Origin: Methylobacterium brachiatum
GTDB lineage: Bacteria; Pseudomonadota; Alphaproteobacteria; Rhizobiales; Beijerinckiaceae
Reading direction: 5' to 3'
Assembly: GCF_020523825.1 (NCBI RefSeq)
Contig: NZ_JAJALK010000002.1
Span: 310,001-374,000, forward strand
Length of the DNA stretch: 64,000 bases
Below the pieces are notes generated by a model. The model worked only from the letters and a program-made list of their open reading frames with translations, had not been told where the DNA came from and did not search any database. The position numbers and the translations under genes were made by a program. This document shows positions 18,815-27,143 of this stretch, one piece after another (the first letter of the stretch is position 1; each line of letters starts with the position of its first letter).

Positions 18815-18834
18815 CTCGAACTTAGCCACATGAC

Positions 18835-18925
18835 GCATGAGGTCCGCTTTTGCTTTTCGCGCGGCGGAAGCAGACCATGTCCAGAGCCCCCTAAACGTCC
18901 ATTCCGAATCCGACCCGACGTCGCC
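18835..18925. repeat. Dispersed AAGCGGAC/GTCCGCTT-type repeat
   Basis: GGTCCGCTTTTGC at 18841 and GGAAGCAGACCATG at about 18865 form a pair in opposite orientation like those at 7882/7907 and 26408/26431. The element lies past the end of the small hypothetical gene. Confidence 0.4.
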
Positions 18926-18981
18926 GTTCAGGCTACTACACGGCCTGCCTGTTAGCGGAGGCTGGATCAGTGACTGCGTCA

Positions 18982-19725
18982 TCACTCGCCACCGTGCAGG
19001 GCCCGGCCGAAGAGCGCGAGCATTGCGCTCCAGCCACGCTCTGCGGCGGCGTGGTCGTAAACTGGAAAGTCCGGCATCATTTAACCGTGCGCAGCCGAAT
19101 ACGTTTGCGATGTATAGCGTACGTCGGCCTCCGTGAGAGATCTCTGCAGCCGCTCGGCCATTGCAGACGGATAACTGCCATCGTTCTCCGCCGCGCCAAT
19201 ATAGACCTCCGCCTTCAGCCTCGGCGCGAACAGGTGGGGGCTCGTCGGCGCATCGGTCGCGAGATTGCCCCCGTGAAAGCTCGCGGCTGCCGCGAACCGG
19301 TCGGGGTAGGTTCCCGCTGTAACCAGGGCCATGCCGCCGCCCATGCAGAAGCCCACCACCCCGACCTCCCGACCTCTAACGTCGTCGCGCGTGTCGAGGT
19401 AAGCGAGCATGGCCTCTGCATCTTCCGCGGCCGTGAGGGAACCGGTTGTAGCCATCAGCGGACCGAGGACGGCACGAAAGTCACCCACGAACACCTCCTC
19501 CGGTACGAATGGCCCGTAGGGTCCGTAACGGTAGAAGAGATCCGGCAGCAGGACGATGTAGCCAGCGTCAGCGAGCTGCTGTGCCATGTTGAGCATCGCC
19601 GGCCTGATACCACCAGCGTCCATGTAGAAAATCACCGCGGGCCATGGTCCGCCGCTGGCCGGAAGCACCACGTGCGAAGGGCAATCACCATCGCGCGTCC
19701 GGATCGTGACTTGCTGGTTCGGCAT
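18982..19725 (-). pseudogene. Dienelactone hydrolase family protein interrupted by one in-frame TAA
   Basis: Alpha/beta hydrolase of the dienelactone hydrolase family. The start at 19725 has GAGGAG seven bases upstream. The first frame runs 214 residues and stops at TAA 19083-19081, directly after the catalytic-histidine motif AAHG. Reading on in the same frame gives 33 more residues, MMPDFPVYDHAAAERGW onward, ending at 18982, exactly the family C-terminus that normally follows HGF. So one codon, normally aromatic, has become a stop. The nucleophile (GFCMGGG), the acid (AENDGSYP) and the histidine all lie before the stop, so a shortened enzyme could still fold, but the last helix is lost. A sequencing error is possible. 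Confidence 0.8.
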
Positions 19726-19740
19726 GGGATGCTCCTCGGC

Positions 19741-20411
19741 CGGACATCCGCAGCGTCCGCTTCGAACCACTTACGACCGCCAGCGGATCGACTGCAAACT
19801 ACCCAACCCAGCCATAGACTGCTGACCCTCGTTAGGCTGGAAGCGGACTTTCCGAGGGCTCGCCTTGGGTCGCGAGCCATCGGTGAGTGCCACGGCAAGC
19901 CGCGTTTCGTAGCGTGCCCTTATGCGAATGGGCCACTGCCGCAGCCGTCACGGTGAATGTCCGCTATGGATGAGCGTCCGTGGCTCCATGGATGACCGAG
20001 ATGGGCGCAAAGCCGAATGTCCGGTTTTGAGTGAGGAGTTGCGGCTCGGTGAAGGCACAAAGGCCGTGAGATGACTGGCTGCTAGCCCGGCCTTTAAAAT
20101 TATCTCGCGAACTCAATGACATAGGTGTTCGCAGTTTCATTCTGTCTGGCGCGCCAATCTTTTGAATGACTTAGCTCTCACGGCTCGTCCCTCCCTAAGT
20201 ACGGAGGAGTTCTGGGGGACTTTCAGGGAAGAGGCGTCACTCCCGAGGGTAACTGCCCCGGTCATCTCGTAGGGCACCGGGGCGTGCGCGCTCCCTGATA
20301 AGATTCGGCGGATCGGCTCTGGGCACGTCAGGTGACGAAAACCGTTTTTGCGAACAGCCCTGCACACGCCAGTTGTTCCGCGGAACAACGAAGGCGCTAC
20401 TCCAGGTCTAA
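19741..20411. repeat. Spacer with repeat copies ahead of the insertion sequence
   Basis: The dispersed repeat occurs at 19753 (GCGTCCGCTTCG), 19838 (TGGAAGCGGACTT) and 19954 (GAATGTCCGCTATG). ACTACCCAACCCAGCC near 19797 matches the internal part of the copies at 7920 and 21470. No gene is supported between 19780 and 20411. Confidence 0.5.
20372..20389. repeat. Perfect 18-bp palindrome
   Basis: GTTGTTCCG/CGGAACAAC is exactly self-complementary and lies 22 bases outside the left end of the insertion sequence. It has no T-run, so a protein-binding site is likelier than a terminator. Confidence 0.5.
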
Positions 20412-20417
20412 GAGCGT

Positions 20418-20895
20418 TTAACAGAACCGTTTGAGTTGGTTGAGTGTGCCGAGGGCGCAGGCGAGGGTCGTGAAGGCGAGATGGATATCCGCGCGGCGTT
20501 CGTAGCGGACGGTCAGCCGCCGGAAACGCGCCAACCACGCCAGCGTACGCTCGACGACCCAACGGTGGCGGCCCAGGCGTTGACTGCTTTCGACGCCCCG
20601 GCGCGCAATGCGGGGCACGATCCCGCGGGCCCGGCATTCCCGGCGGCAACGGCGGTGGTCGTAGGCTTTGTCGGCGTGCAGCTTGCCGGGCCTGTGGCGC
20701 GGGCGTCCACGGCGGCCCGAGCGCGCACCAGCGGGATCGCGTCGAGCGTCGCAACGAGTTGGGTGCTGTCGTGAGTGTTGGCCCCGGTCAGGACGACACC
20801 GAGCGGCGTGCCGCGGGCATCGACCGCGAGGTGGCGCTTCGTGCCCGGCTTGCCCCGGTCGGTCGGGTTTGGACCGGTCGCCGCCCCTCTTTTTT
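20418..20895 (-). pseudogene. IS5-family transposase, OrfB, with an extra frame break
   Basis: After -1 slippage the correct continuation reads KRGAATGPNPTDRGKPGTKRH, then LAVDARGTPLGVVLTGANTHD, carrying the second catalytic aspartate. Near 20719-20730 the reading changes frame again: the family segment RRGRPRHRPGKLHADKAYD, and then RHRWVVERTLAWLARF with the catalytic glutamate, is found in the third frame. The break fits an extra GC dinucleotide in the run GTGCGCGCTCGG. The distal half therefore cannot be made from the normal message. Confidence 0.75.
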
Positions 20896-21225
20896 CGCCG
20901 GAAGGCTGGCGCTGTCGAGTGCCGCTCGGCTCCAGTCCAGTTGTCCGGCACCGTCCAGCTGCCCCAACAAGGCGCGATGCAGGCCCGCCCACACGCCTGC
21001 CCTCTGCCAATCACGCAGTCGTCGCCAGCACGACATCCCCGAACCGCACCCCATCTCCTGCGGCAGGTACTCCCACGGCAAACCAGTGCGCAGCACGAAC
21101 AGAATGCCGGTCAGCGCCGCTCGGTCCGGGATCGGCGGCCGCCCGCCCTTCGGACGCGCCCGCGCCGGTGGCAGCAGCGGCGCGATCACTGCCCAGAGAT
21201 CGTCGGGAACGAGGAACTTCGCCAT
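20788..21225 (-). CDS. IS5-family transposase, OrfA
   Basis: 145-residue first frame of the transposase, from ATG 21225. It has the usual N-terminal DUF4096-type segment (FLVPDDLWAVIAPLLPP, GGRPPIPDRAALTGILFVLRTG, PWEYLPQEMG) and runs up to the first DDE aspartate region (LDWSRAALDSASLPAKK). At the A6 run (20890-20895) the ribosome would slip -1 into OrfB; without slippage it ends at 20788. A TTG six codons upstream is an alternative start. Confidence 0.8.
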   Translation of the reverse strand: MAKFLVPDDLWAVIAPLLPPARARPKGGRPPIPDRAALTGILFVLRTGLPWEYLPQEMGCGSGMSCWRRLRDWQRAGVWAGLHRALLGQLDGAGQLDWSRAALDSASLPAKKEGRRPVQTRPTGASRARSATSRSMPAARRSVSS

Positions 21226-21411
21226 GCCCGACCAACGCGCCAACCGCCGGTTTCGTTAGGCGCTCTAAAACAATAGCTTACCTCGACATTGGGTATCATA
21301 GGTAGCGGGAGTAGAAGGGGTTGCCTAATCATTTGCCGCGAGGGAGACGCCGCTCTCAGCGGGGATGTTGAGGGACTCGAACCAAGCTGATCAATTGCTG
21401 ATCGGCCGGAT

Positions 21412-21530
21412 ATCACCGAAAGGGGCTGGCCCGCGTCGGAGAGAAGCCGCCGAAAAAGCGGACAGTCTCCTATCAACCCAACGCAGTCGTTCATGCGCGA
21501 CTGTGCGGCTCCCGAAAGCGGACAGACGTT
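21412..21530. repeat. Dispersed repeat copy, paired
   Basis: GAAAAAGCGGACAGTCTCC at 21451 and CCGAAAGCGGACAGACG at 21511 flank TATCAACCCAACGCAGTCG. Order and content parallel 7905-7943, which is the best evidence that these spacer sequences are one family. Confidence 0.55.
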
Positions 21531-21562
21531 CCGCGGTTGCTATGGTCGTATTGCGCCCAGGC

Positions 21563-24500
21563 TCATTCGGCCGGTTGAACCCCACCGGAGTTTCCTGAGG
21601 TTGCATCGGCGGCGAGCCTGTCAGCGCCAAACAGCCGCTCGAAGGCGACGTAGAAGGTCGGGGTGATGAAAAGGGTGATGAAGGTCGCGACGATCAGACC
21701 GCCGATCACCACCGTGCCCATGGAGACGCGGGCATTGGCTCCCGCGCCGCTGGCGATGGCGAGCGGGATCGAGCCCATGATGAAGGCGAAGGAAGTCATG
21801 AGGATCGGGCGCATCCGCAGGCGCGCCGCGTCCTGCGCCGCCTTGAGGGCGTCCTCGCCCTGCCGGCGCAGATCCTCGGCGAAAGAGACGAGCAGGATCG
21901 AGTTCTTAGCCGCCAGCCCTACGAGGAGCAGGAGGCCGATCTGCCCGAAGATGTCGAGGGCGAGCCCTCGCAGCGCCAGCGACCCCACGGCGCCGAAGAT
22001 CGCGATCGGCGTGGCGAGCAGGATCACGAAGGGCAGGCGCAGGGACTCGTACTGTCCGGCGAGCAGGAGGAAGATCATCAGCACGCCGAGGCCGAAGATC
22101 AGCGGCGCGAAGCCGCCCGCGACCTTCTCCTGGTAGGCAACGTCGGTCCATTCCACGGCGAAATCGCTGGGAAGGCTGCCCTTAGCCAGAGCCTCGACCT
22201 CCTTGAGCACGGTCCCCGAACTCGCGTTCCCGGCCACCTCGATCGCCACCTCGATGGCGGGATAGGTGTTGTAGGACAGGACCGCGGTCGGGCCGGTGGT
22301 GAACTCCGCCCGTACCAGCGAGCCAAGGCGCACGGGCTCTCCTTTTCCGTTCAGCACCGGTAGAGCTTCGAGGTCCTGGATCGTGCGGCGGCCCACGGCC
22401 TCGCTCTGCACGTAGACCTGGTAGACGAAGCCGAACCTATTGAAGAGGTTCACGAAGCTCGACCCGACATAGGTCCCCAACGCGTCGAACAGGTTTTGGA
22501 GCGGTACGCCGAGCTGCTCGGCCTTAGCCCGGTCGATCTCCAGCTTGATCTGCGGCACGCCGTAGCTCGTGGTCGGGAGCGCCTGGGCGATGTTCGGACT
22601 CTTCGTCATCGCGTCGATGAAGCGCTGCGCTGCCTGGGCCAGCTTGAGGCCGCCAGTACCGCTGCGGTCCTGGATCTCCAGCGTCAGGCCGCTGCGGGTG
22701 CCGAGCCCCGGCAGGGGCGAGGGGTTCACCACCCGCACCTTCCCGTCCGGATCGTGCCGGAACGCCTTCTGCACCCGGGCGATGATGTCGTCCGCCGAGG
22801 CCGCGCGCTCGCCCCAGGGCTTCAGCACCGGGATCTGAAAGCCGTAGAACGGCGCCACCGCGTCGGCGAGGATGCTGCGCCCCACAACGCCGATCGTATG
22901 GTCCGCCTCGGGCATGTCCCGCAGGGTCTTGCCCAGGCGCTCGACCATCGCGTCCGTCCGGGCGACCGAGGCGCCTTTCGGCAGGGCGACGTCGGCGAAG
23001 AAGTAGCCCTGGTCCTCGTTCGGGACAAAGCCGGTCGGGCGCTGCATCACGAGAAGGACGGTGAGCGCCGCGAAGGCGAGGAAGGCCACGCCGACGATCA
23101 CGAGGTGACGGCTCAGCGCGCCGATCACCCGGGTCAGGACGTTCGCGCTCGCCTCCAGCGTGCGGTTGAACCAGCGGAGCGGGGCCTTCCACCTGCTCTC
23201 GCGCTGGTCCGACCCTTCGGGCCGGTGCTTCAGGATCAGGCCGCAGAGCGCCGGGGTGAGGGTCAGGGAGACCACCGCCGAGATCGTCACGGAGATCGCG
23301 ATGGTGAGGGCGAACTGGTTGTAGAGCTGGCCGGTGAGTCCGGGGATGAAAGCCACCGGCACGAACAGGGCCGCCAGCACCAGGGTGGTGGCGATGACCG
23401 GAGCCGCCACCTCATTCACCGCCTCGCGGGACGCCGCGCGGGGCTCCATTCCCTCGTCCATCAGCCGCTCGGTGTTCTCCACCACGATGATGGCATCGTC
23501 GACCACAAGGCCGACCGCCAGCACCATGCCGAGCAGGCTCAACGTGTTGAAGGAGAATCCAAGTAGGGCCATCGGCCCGAAGGTGCCCACCAGCGCCACG
23601 GGGACGGCGATAGAGGGGATGAGCGTCGCCCGCCAGTTCTGCAGGAACAGGTAGGTGACGACGATGACGAGGACGAGCGCCTCGAACAGGGTGTGCACCA
23701 CCTCGGTGATCGCCTCGCGGACGAATTCGGTCCGGTCCAGGGCGATCTTGTACTTGAGGCCCGGCGGGAAGCGGCGGGCGAGTTCCTCCATCGTGGACTT
23801 CACGCCGTCCATGACCTGAACCGCGTTGGCGCCGGGCGTCTGATAGAGACCGAGCGTCGCGGAGGGTTTCCCGTCGAAGCTGGAGCGGACGCCGTACTGC
23901 TCCGAGCCGAGCTCCACCCGCGCCACGTCCCGCACCCGTACCACCGACCCGTCTGGGTTGGCCCGCAGCAGGATGTTGGCGAATTCCTGCGGCTGGCTCA
24001 GCCGTCCTTGCGTGACCACCTGCAACTCGAAGGGGGTCGGCTTGCCGTCGGTCGGCGGCTTGCCGAGCGATCCCGTCGTGATCTGCTCGTTCTGCTGGCT
24101 CACCGCCTTGATCACGGCATCGGGGCTGATCGCCAGGGCCTCCATCTTCACCGGATCGAGCCAGAGCCGCATGGCGTATCGCTTCTGGGAAAAGTTCTGG
24201 ATCCGCCCCATGCCGGAAACCCGCCGCAAGGGCTTGATCACCTGCGTCTCGGCCCAATTAGCCAGGAACAGCTCGTCGTAGGGCGAGCCTTCTTCGGCGT
24301 AGAGGACGATGTTGCCGAGCTGCTGGCGCGTGCTCTTCTGGATCTCCAACCCCTGCGACCGCACCGAGGCCGGGAGCTTCGCCTCCGCGCGGTTGGCGCG
24401 GGTGAGCACCTCGGCGGCGGCGGCATCGAGGTCGGAGCCGATCTCGAAGGTCGCGTCGAGGTTGACGCTGCCGTCGGTGTTGCTGGTCGAGGCGATGTAG

Positions 24501-24727
24501 AGGAGGTGCTGCGCGCCGTTGATTTCCTGCTCCAGCGGCGTTGTCACCGCGTCGTAGGCCTGCTGGGCGCTGGCGCCGGGATAGGTCGCCTGGACGTTGA
24601 TGATCGGCGGCGCGATCTCGGGGAACTGAGCGATGGGCAGGGTGAGGCCGGCCACCGCGCCGATCAGGGTGATCAGCACGGAGATCACGCCCGCCAGGAT
24701 GGGCCGGTCGACGAAGCGGGCGAACAT
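21563..24727 (-). CDS. RND efflux transporter, HAE1 (AcrB/MexB-like) family
   Basis: Inner-membrane proton/drug antiporter of about 1054 residues, the normal length. The start chosen (24727, MFARFVDRPILAGVIS) has GAGGAC just upstream and matches the family N-terminus. The first transmembrane helix is followed by two large periplasmic loops. GLVVDDAIIVVENTERL in TM4 carries the paired aspartates of the proton relay, and the second half repeats the layout (RMRPILMTSFAFIMGSIPLAI). It needs a periplasmic adaptor and a TolC-type channel. The adaptor is the divergent neighbour; no outer-membrane channel gene is in the window. Substrates are likely lipophilic drugs, dyes or solvents. Confidence 0.95.
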   Translation of the reverse strand: MFARFVDRPILAGVISVLITLIGAVAGLTLPIAQFPEIAPPIINVQATYPGASAQQAYDAVTTPLEQEINGAQHLLYIASTSNTDGSVNLDATFEIGSDLDAAAAEVLTRANRAEAKLPASVRSQGLEIQKSTRQQLGNIVLYAEEGSPYDELFLANWAETQVIKPLRRVSGMGRIQNFSQKRYAMRLWLDPVKMEALAISPDAVIKAVSQQNEQITTGSLGKPPTDGKPTPFELQVVTQGRLSQPQEFANILLRANPDGSVVRVRDVARVELGSEQYGVRSSFDGKPSATLGLYQTPGANAVQVMDGVKSTMEELARRFPPGLKYKIALDRTEFVREAITEVVHTLFEALVLVIVVTYLFLQNWRATLIPSIAVPVALVGTFGPMALLGFSFNTLSLLGMVLAVGLVVDDAIIVVENTERLMDEGMEPRAASREAVNEVAAPVIATTLVLAALFVPVAFIPGLTGQLYNQFALTIAISVTISAVVSLTLTPALCGLILKHRPEGSDQRESRWKAPLRWFNRTLEASANVLTRVIGALSRHLVIVGVAFLAFAALTVLLVMQRPTGFVPNEDQGYFFADVALPKGASVARTDAMVERLGKTLRDMPEADHTIGVVGRSILADAVAPFYGFQIPVLKPWGERAASADDIIARVQKAFRHDPDGKVRVVNPSPLPGLGTRSGLTLEIQDRSGTGGLKLAQAAQRFIDAMTKSPNIAQALPTTSYGVPQIKLEIDRAKAEQLGVPLQNLFDALGTYVGSSFVNLFNRFGFVYQVYVQSEAVGRRTIQDLEALPVLNGKGEPVRLGSLVRAEFTTGPTAVLSYNTYPAIEVAIEVAGNASSGTVLKEVEALAKGSLPSDFAVEWTDVAYQEKVAGGFAPLIFGLGVLMIFLLLAGQYESLRLPFVILLATPIAIFGAVGSLALRGLALDIFGQIGLLLLVGLAAKNSILLVSFAEDLRRQGEDALKAAQDAARLRMRPILMTSFAFIMGSIPLAIASGAGANARVSMGTVVIGGLIVATFITLFITPTFYVAFERLFGADRLAADATSGNSGGVQPAE

Positions 24728-24839
24728 CGGTCCTCGACAATCCATCGGTGGTCGCGGGGACCGGGCATGCAACGCCAATGGGTTTTGCGTGTTCCCTGTC
24801 CGGTTCGGCGCCGGGGGCGCCTCGGAGGGGGCGGTTCAG

Positions 24840-26042
24840 GTGCGATCGGGGGCGAAATACGGGTTGATCGGAACCGGGGTCCTCGCGGTGCTGGCCGGTG
24901 GCGGCTGGCTGGCGGCCGGGCGGCCCGCGCCGTCCGCGATCATGGCCTCGCTGACGGGGGCGCAGGCGCCCAAGAAAGCCGAAGAGCCGCCCATGACCGT
25001 GACGGTGGCAACGGCGCGCAGAGAAGCGGTGCCGATCACCTTCACCTACACCGGCACGATCATCGCCCCGCAGGATGCGGCCCTCCAGGCGCGGGTGACG
25101 GGCAACATCATCGAGCGCCCTTTCGAGCCGGGGGGCCACGTGAAGAAGGGGCAGGTGCTGTTCCGCATCGATCCGCGCCCCTTCGAGGTTTCGCTGGCCC
25201 AGGCCAAGGCTCAGGAGGCGCAGGCGAAGTCGCAGCTTCAGTTCGCTCAAGCCGAGGTCAGTCGCACGGATACGCTGGCCGACAAGGGGTACGCCACGGA
25301 GCAGCGGCTCCAGCAGTTGCAGGCCAACGCGGCCGGAGCCAGCGCCCAGGTGCAGCAGGCGGAGGCCGCCATCGCCCGGCAGAACCTCAATCTCGACTAC
25401 GCGACGGTTAACGCCCCCTTCGACGGCCGGGCGAGCCTGTCGATCATCAATCCTGGCGACCTCGTGATCGAGAACCAAACGCAGCTCGTCTCGGTGGTGC
25501 AACTCGATCCGATCGACGTGCAGATGGCCCTCTCCTCGGAGGATTCAGAGACCGTGCGGGAGGCGATGCAGGGAGGCTCCGTGACGGTGGAGGTGCTGGA
25601 CGAGGCCGGCAAGCCCGTGCGCGAGGCGCGGATCTACCAGCTCGACAATCGCTTCGATCCCCGCACCGCCCGCCGCCTTGTCCGTGCCCTCCTGCCGAAT
25701 CCCGACGAGCGCTTCCTCCCCGGTCAGTTCGTGCGGGCCCGTGTGAAGACCGGGACGGAGGACAAGCTCCTCATCCCGACCATCGCCCTTTCCGCCCAAC
25801 TCGCCCAGCAGATCGTCTACGTCGTCGACGAACAGGGCGTGGTGCGCCAGAAGCCGGTGACGACCGGCGACAGTTTCGGAGAGGACACGGCCATCGTCGC
25901 GGGCCTCAAGCCCGGCGAGAAGGTGGTGACGGACCACATCCAGGACATGCGCCAGGATCTCAAGGTCGAGACCAAGACCATGAAAGCCAATTCGACGGGC
26001 GCCCAGCCGGTGAACGGCGCCGCCTCCAAGCAGCCCGGGTGA
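24840..26042 (+). CDS. RND periplasmic adaptor (MdtA/AcrA-like membrane fusion protein)
   Basis: 400-residue adaptor. The start is the GTG at 24840 with GGAGGGG upstream; the longer in-frame region would run into the transporter gene on the other strand. An N-terminal membrane anchor (YGLIGTGVLAVLAGGGWLAA) leads to the barrel/lipoyl segment (TYTGTIIAPQDAALQARVTG, GGHVKKGQVLFRIDPRPFE). A Gln/Ala-rich coiled-coil hairpin (about 110-185), the second lipoyl half (NLDYATVNAPFDG) and the beta-barrel (RFLPGQFVRARV) follow. It bridges the divergent RND pump to an outer-membrane channel. Adaptor and pump are usually in one operon; here they diverge from a 112-bp gap. Confidence 0.93.
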   Translation: MRSGAKYGLIGTGVLAVLAGGGWLAAGRPAPSAIMASLTGAQAPKKAEEPPMTVTVATARREAVPITFTYTGTIIAPQDAALQARVTGNIIERPFEPGGHVKKGQVLFRIDPRPFEVSLAQAKAQEAQAKSQLQFAQAEVSRTDTLADKGYATEQRLQQLQANAAGASAQVQQAEAAIARQNLNLDYATVNAPFDGRASLSIINPGDLVIENQTQLVSVVQLDPIDVQMALSSEDSETVREAMQGGSVTVEVLDEAGKPVREARIYQLDNRFDPRTARRLVRALLPNPDERFLPGQFVRARVKTGTEDKLLIPTIALSAQLAQQIVYVVDEQGVVRQKPVTTGDSFGEDTAIVAGLKPGEKVVTDHIQDMRQDLKVETKTMKANSTGAQPVNGAASKQPG

Positions 26043-26049
26043 GGCGGCG

Positions 26050-26370
26050 ATGATGCGGCTCCTCTTCCCCCTCTCGCTCGCCCTGCTGCTCGCCGCCTCC
26101 GCCGCCAGTGCTGCTCAACCCAACGGCGCGAGCCGGTGCCGCGTGGATCGCAGCCAGTACGCTGCCCTGAAGCACGGGATGAGCTACGGCCATGTCCGCC
26201 ACCTTCTCGGTTGCAGCGGCCGGCGCATCTCACACCTCAGCATCGGCCGTGCCGAGCGCACGACCTATTCCTGGCGCGGGCGCGGCACCTACGGGGCCAA
26301 TCTCACGCTGACGTTCCGCGATGACAGGCTGACCGACAAGTCGCAACTTGGGCTGAGCGAAACTGAGTAA
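26050..26370 (+). CDS. Small exported protein with BamE/SmpA-like fold
   Basis: 106-residue protein with a signal peptide (LLFPLSLALLLAASAASAA). A short domain follows: YAALKHGMSYGHVRHLLGC, then YSWRGRG, then LTLTFRDDRLTDKSQLGL. The pattern of a helix with G-M-(S/T)-x-x-x-V, a G-C turn and a final strand with KSQ-x-GL is that of small BamE-like periplasmic proteins (DUF3862 and relatives). Two cysteines are present in the mature part. It starts eight bases after the adaptor stop and is probably cotranscribed with it. Function unknown. Confidence 0.65.
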   Translation: MMRLLFPLSLALLLAASAASAAQPNGASRCRVDRSQYAALKHGMSYGHVRHLLGCSGRRISHLSIGRAERTTYSWRGRGTYGANLTLTFRDDRLTDKSQLGLSETE

Positions 26371-26399
26371 TCTGTCGTTTCCGGGGGATGAACGTCGGC

Positions 26400-26445
26400 T
26401 AAGCGGGCGTCCGCTTTTCCGGCTTCGTACCCGAAAGCAGCCCGT
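26400..26445. repeat. Dispersed repeat copy
   Basis: GCGTCCGCTTTTCCGG at 26407 and CCGAAAGCAGCCCG at 26431 form an inverted pair like those at 7882/7907 and 18841/18865. Confidence 0.45.
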
Positions 26446-26498
26446 CGCAAATCCACCCTTCTCAGACATCACCAGGCCATGCTGCGTGACTTCAAACC

Positions 26499-27059
26499 CT
26501 AAGCGATCAGCCGTCTGATCATCTTCGCCGGAACGCCGCCGACCAATATTCCCGGCTCCACATCCCGGGTCACGACTGATCCGGCCGCAACTATAGATTG
26601 CTCCCCGATCGTGACGCCGCACAAGATGAGGGCACCGGCCCCGATCCAGACGCCGTCGCGCACGCAAATATCCTTATGAAACGTCAGCCTCGTTTCCTCT
26701 GTTCGCTCGTGAAACCCCTCGACGACGAGCGTGTGGGTCGATGTTTCGAAGCTTACCCGGGGACCGATCATGCACCGATTGCCGATCTCGATCCGTGAGT
26801 CCCGGCATGCAAATCGGACCTCGGAATTGACGAACGTCTGATATCCTATCGTAAGCCCTCGGACGGTCTCGGTGCTGAAACTCTGCTCGAACACGAGGGG
26901 ACTTGAAATATGCGATCGTGTCCCGACCCGAACGCCGATATGGCGCAACAACGCCCGCCGTACGCCGTTGAAGGCGTAGAAGTTCGGACATCTATTGTAT
27001 ATGATCAGAACAAAATAGCTATATAATCGCCATAAATGGAGCGCGTTCAACGTATCCAC
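26499..27059 (-). CDS. Left-handed beta-helix acyltransferase (hexapeptide-repeat family)
   Basis: 186-residue enzyme of the WcaF/NodL/maltose O-acetyltransferase class. The C-terminal two-thirds shows hexapeptide repeats (GNRCMIGPRVSFET, VRDGVWIGAGALILCGVTIG, SIVAAGSVVTRDV) and the family ending GVPAKMIRRL. The catalytic-type histidine lies in STHTLVV. Expected to transfer an acetyl group to a sugar or surface polymer. The N-terminal 40 residues contain an unusual aromatic stretch (WRLYSYFVLIIYN), which may contact the membrane. It stands alone; the upstream region is AT-rich, which suggests acquisition. Confidence 0.85.
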   Translation of the reverse strand: MDTLNALHLWRLYSYFVLIIYNRCPNFYAFNGVRRALLRHIGVRVGTRSHISSPLVFEQSFSTETVRGLTIGYQTFVNSEVRFACRDSRIEIGNRCMIGPRVSFETSTHTLVVEGFHERTEETRLTFHKDICVRDGVWIGAGALILCGVTIGEQSIVAAGSVVTRDVEPGILVGGVPAKMIRRLIA

Positions 27060-27143
27060 CTATCGCCAGCCCCTAATTAGGCCGGGCCCAATTCAGTATT
27101 ATCCCGATTCTCGCATCCCGGGCAAGCGCGTCGCGGGCGGGGA

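Larger units (their letters stand above)
20412..21265 (-). mobile_element. IS5-family (IS427-like) insertion sequence with TAA target duplication
   Basis: An 854-bp element. Its imperfect inverted ends start GAGCGTTTAACAGAACCG on the left and, read inward, GAGCGCCTAACGAAACCG on the right (14 of 18 match). It is flanked by a 3-bp direct repeat TAA (20409-20411 and 21266-21268), the target duplication expected of this group. It carries two overlapping transposase frames on the minus strand with an A6G slippery run between them, the arrangement used by IS427-group elements for programmed -1 frameshifting. A second frame break in the distal part suggests this copy can no longer move by itself. 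Confidence 0.9.

Noticed and set aside
20137..20754. A 205-residue minus-strand frame covering the left end of the insertion sequence
   Set aside because: It crosses the IS boundary and conflicts with the transposase frame, has no start signal, and its composition is not gene-like.
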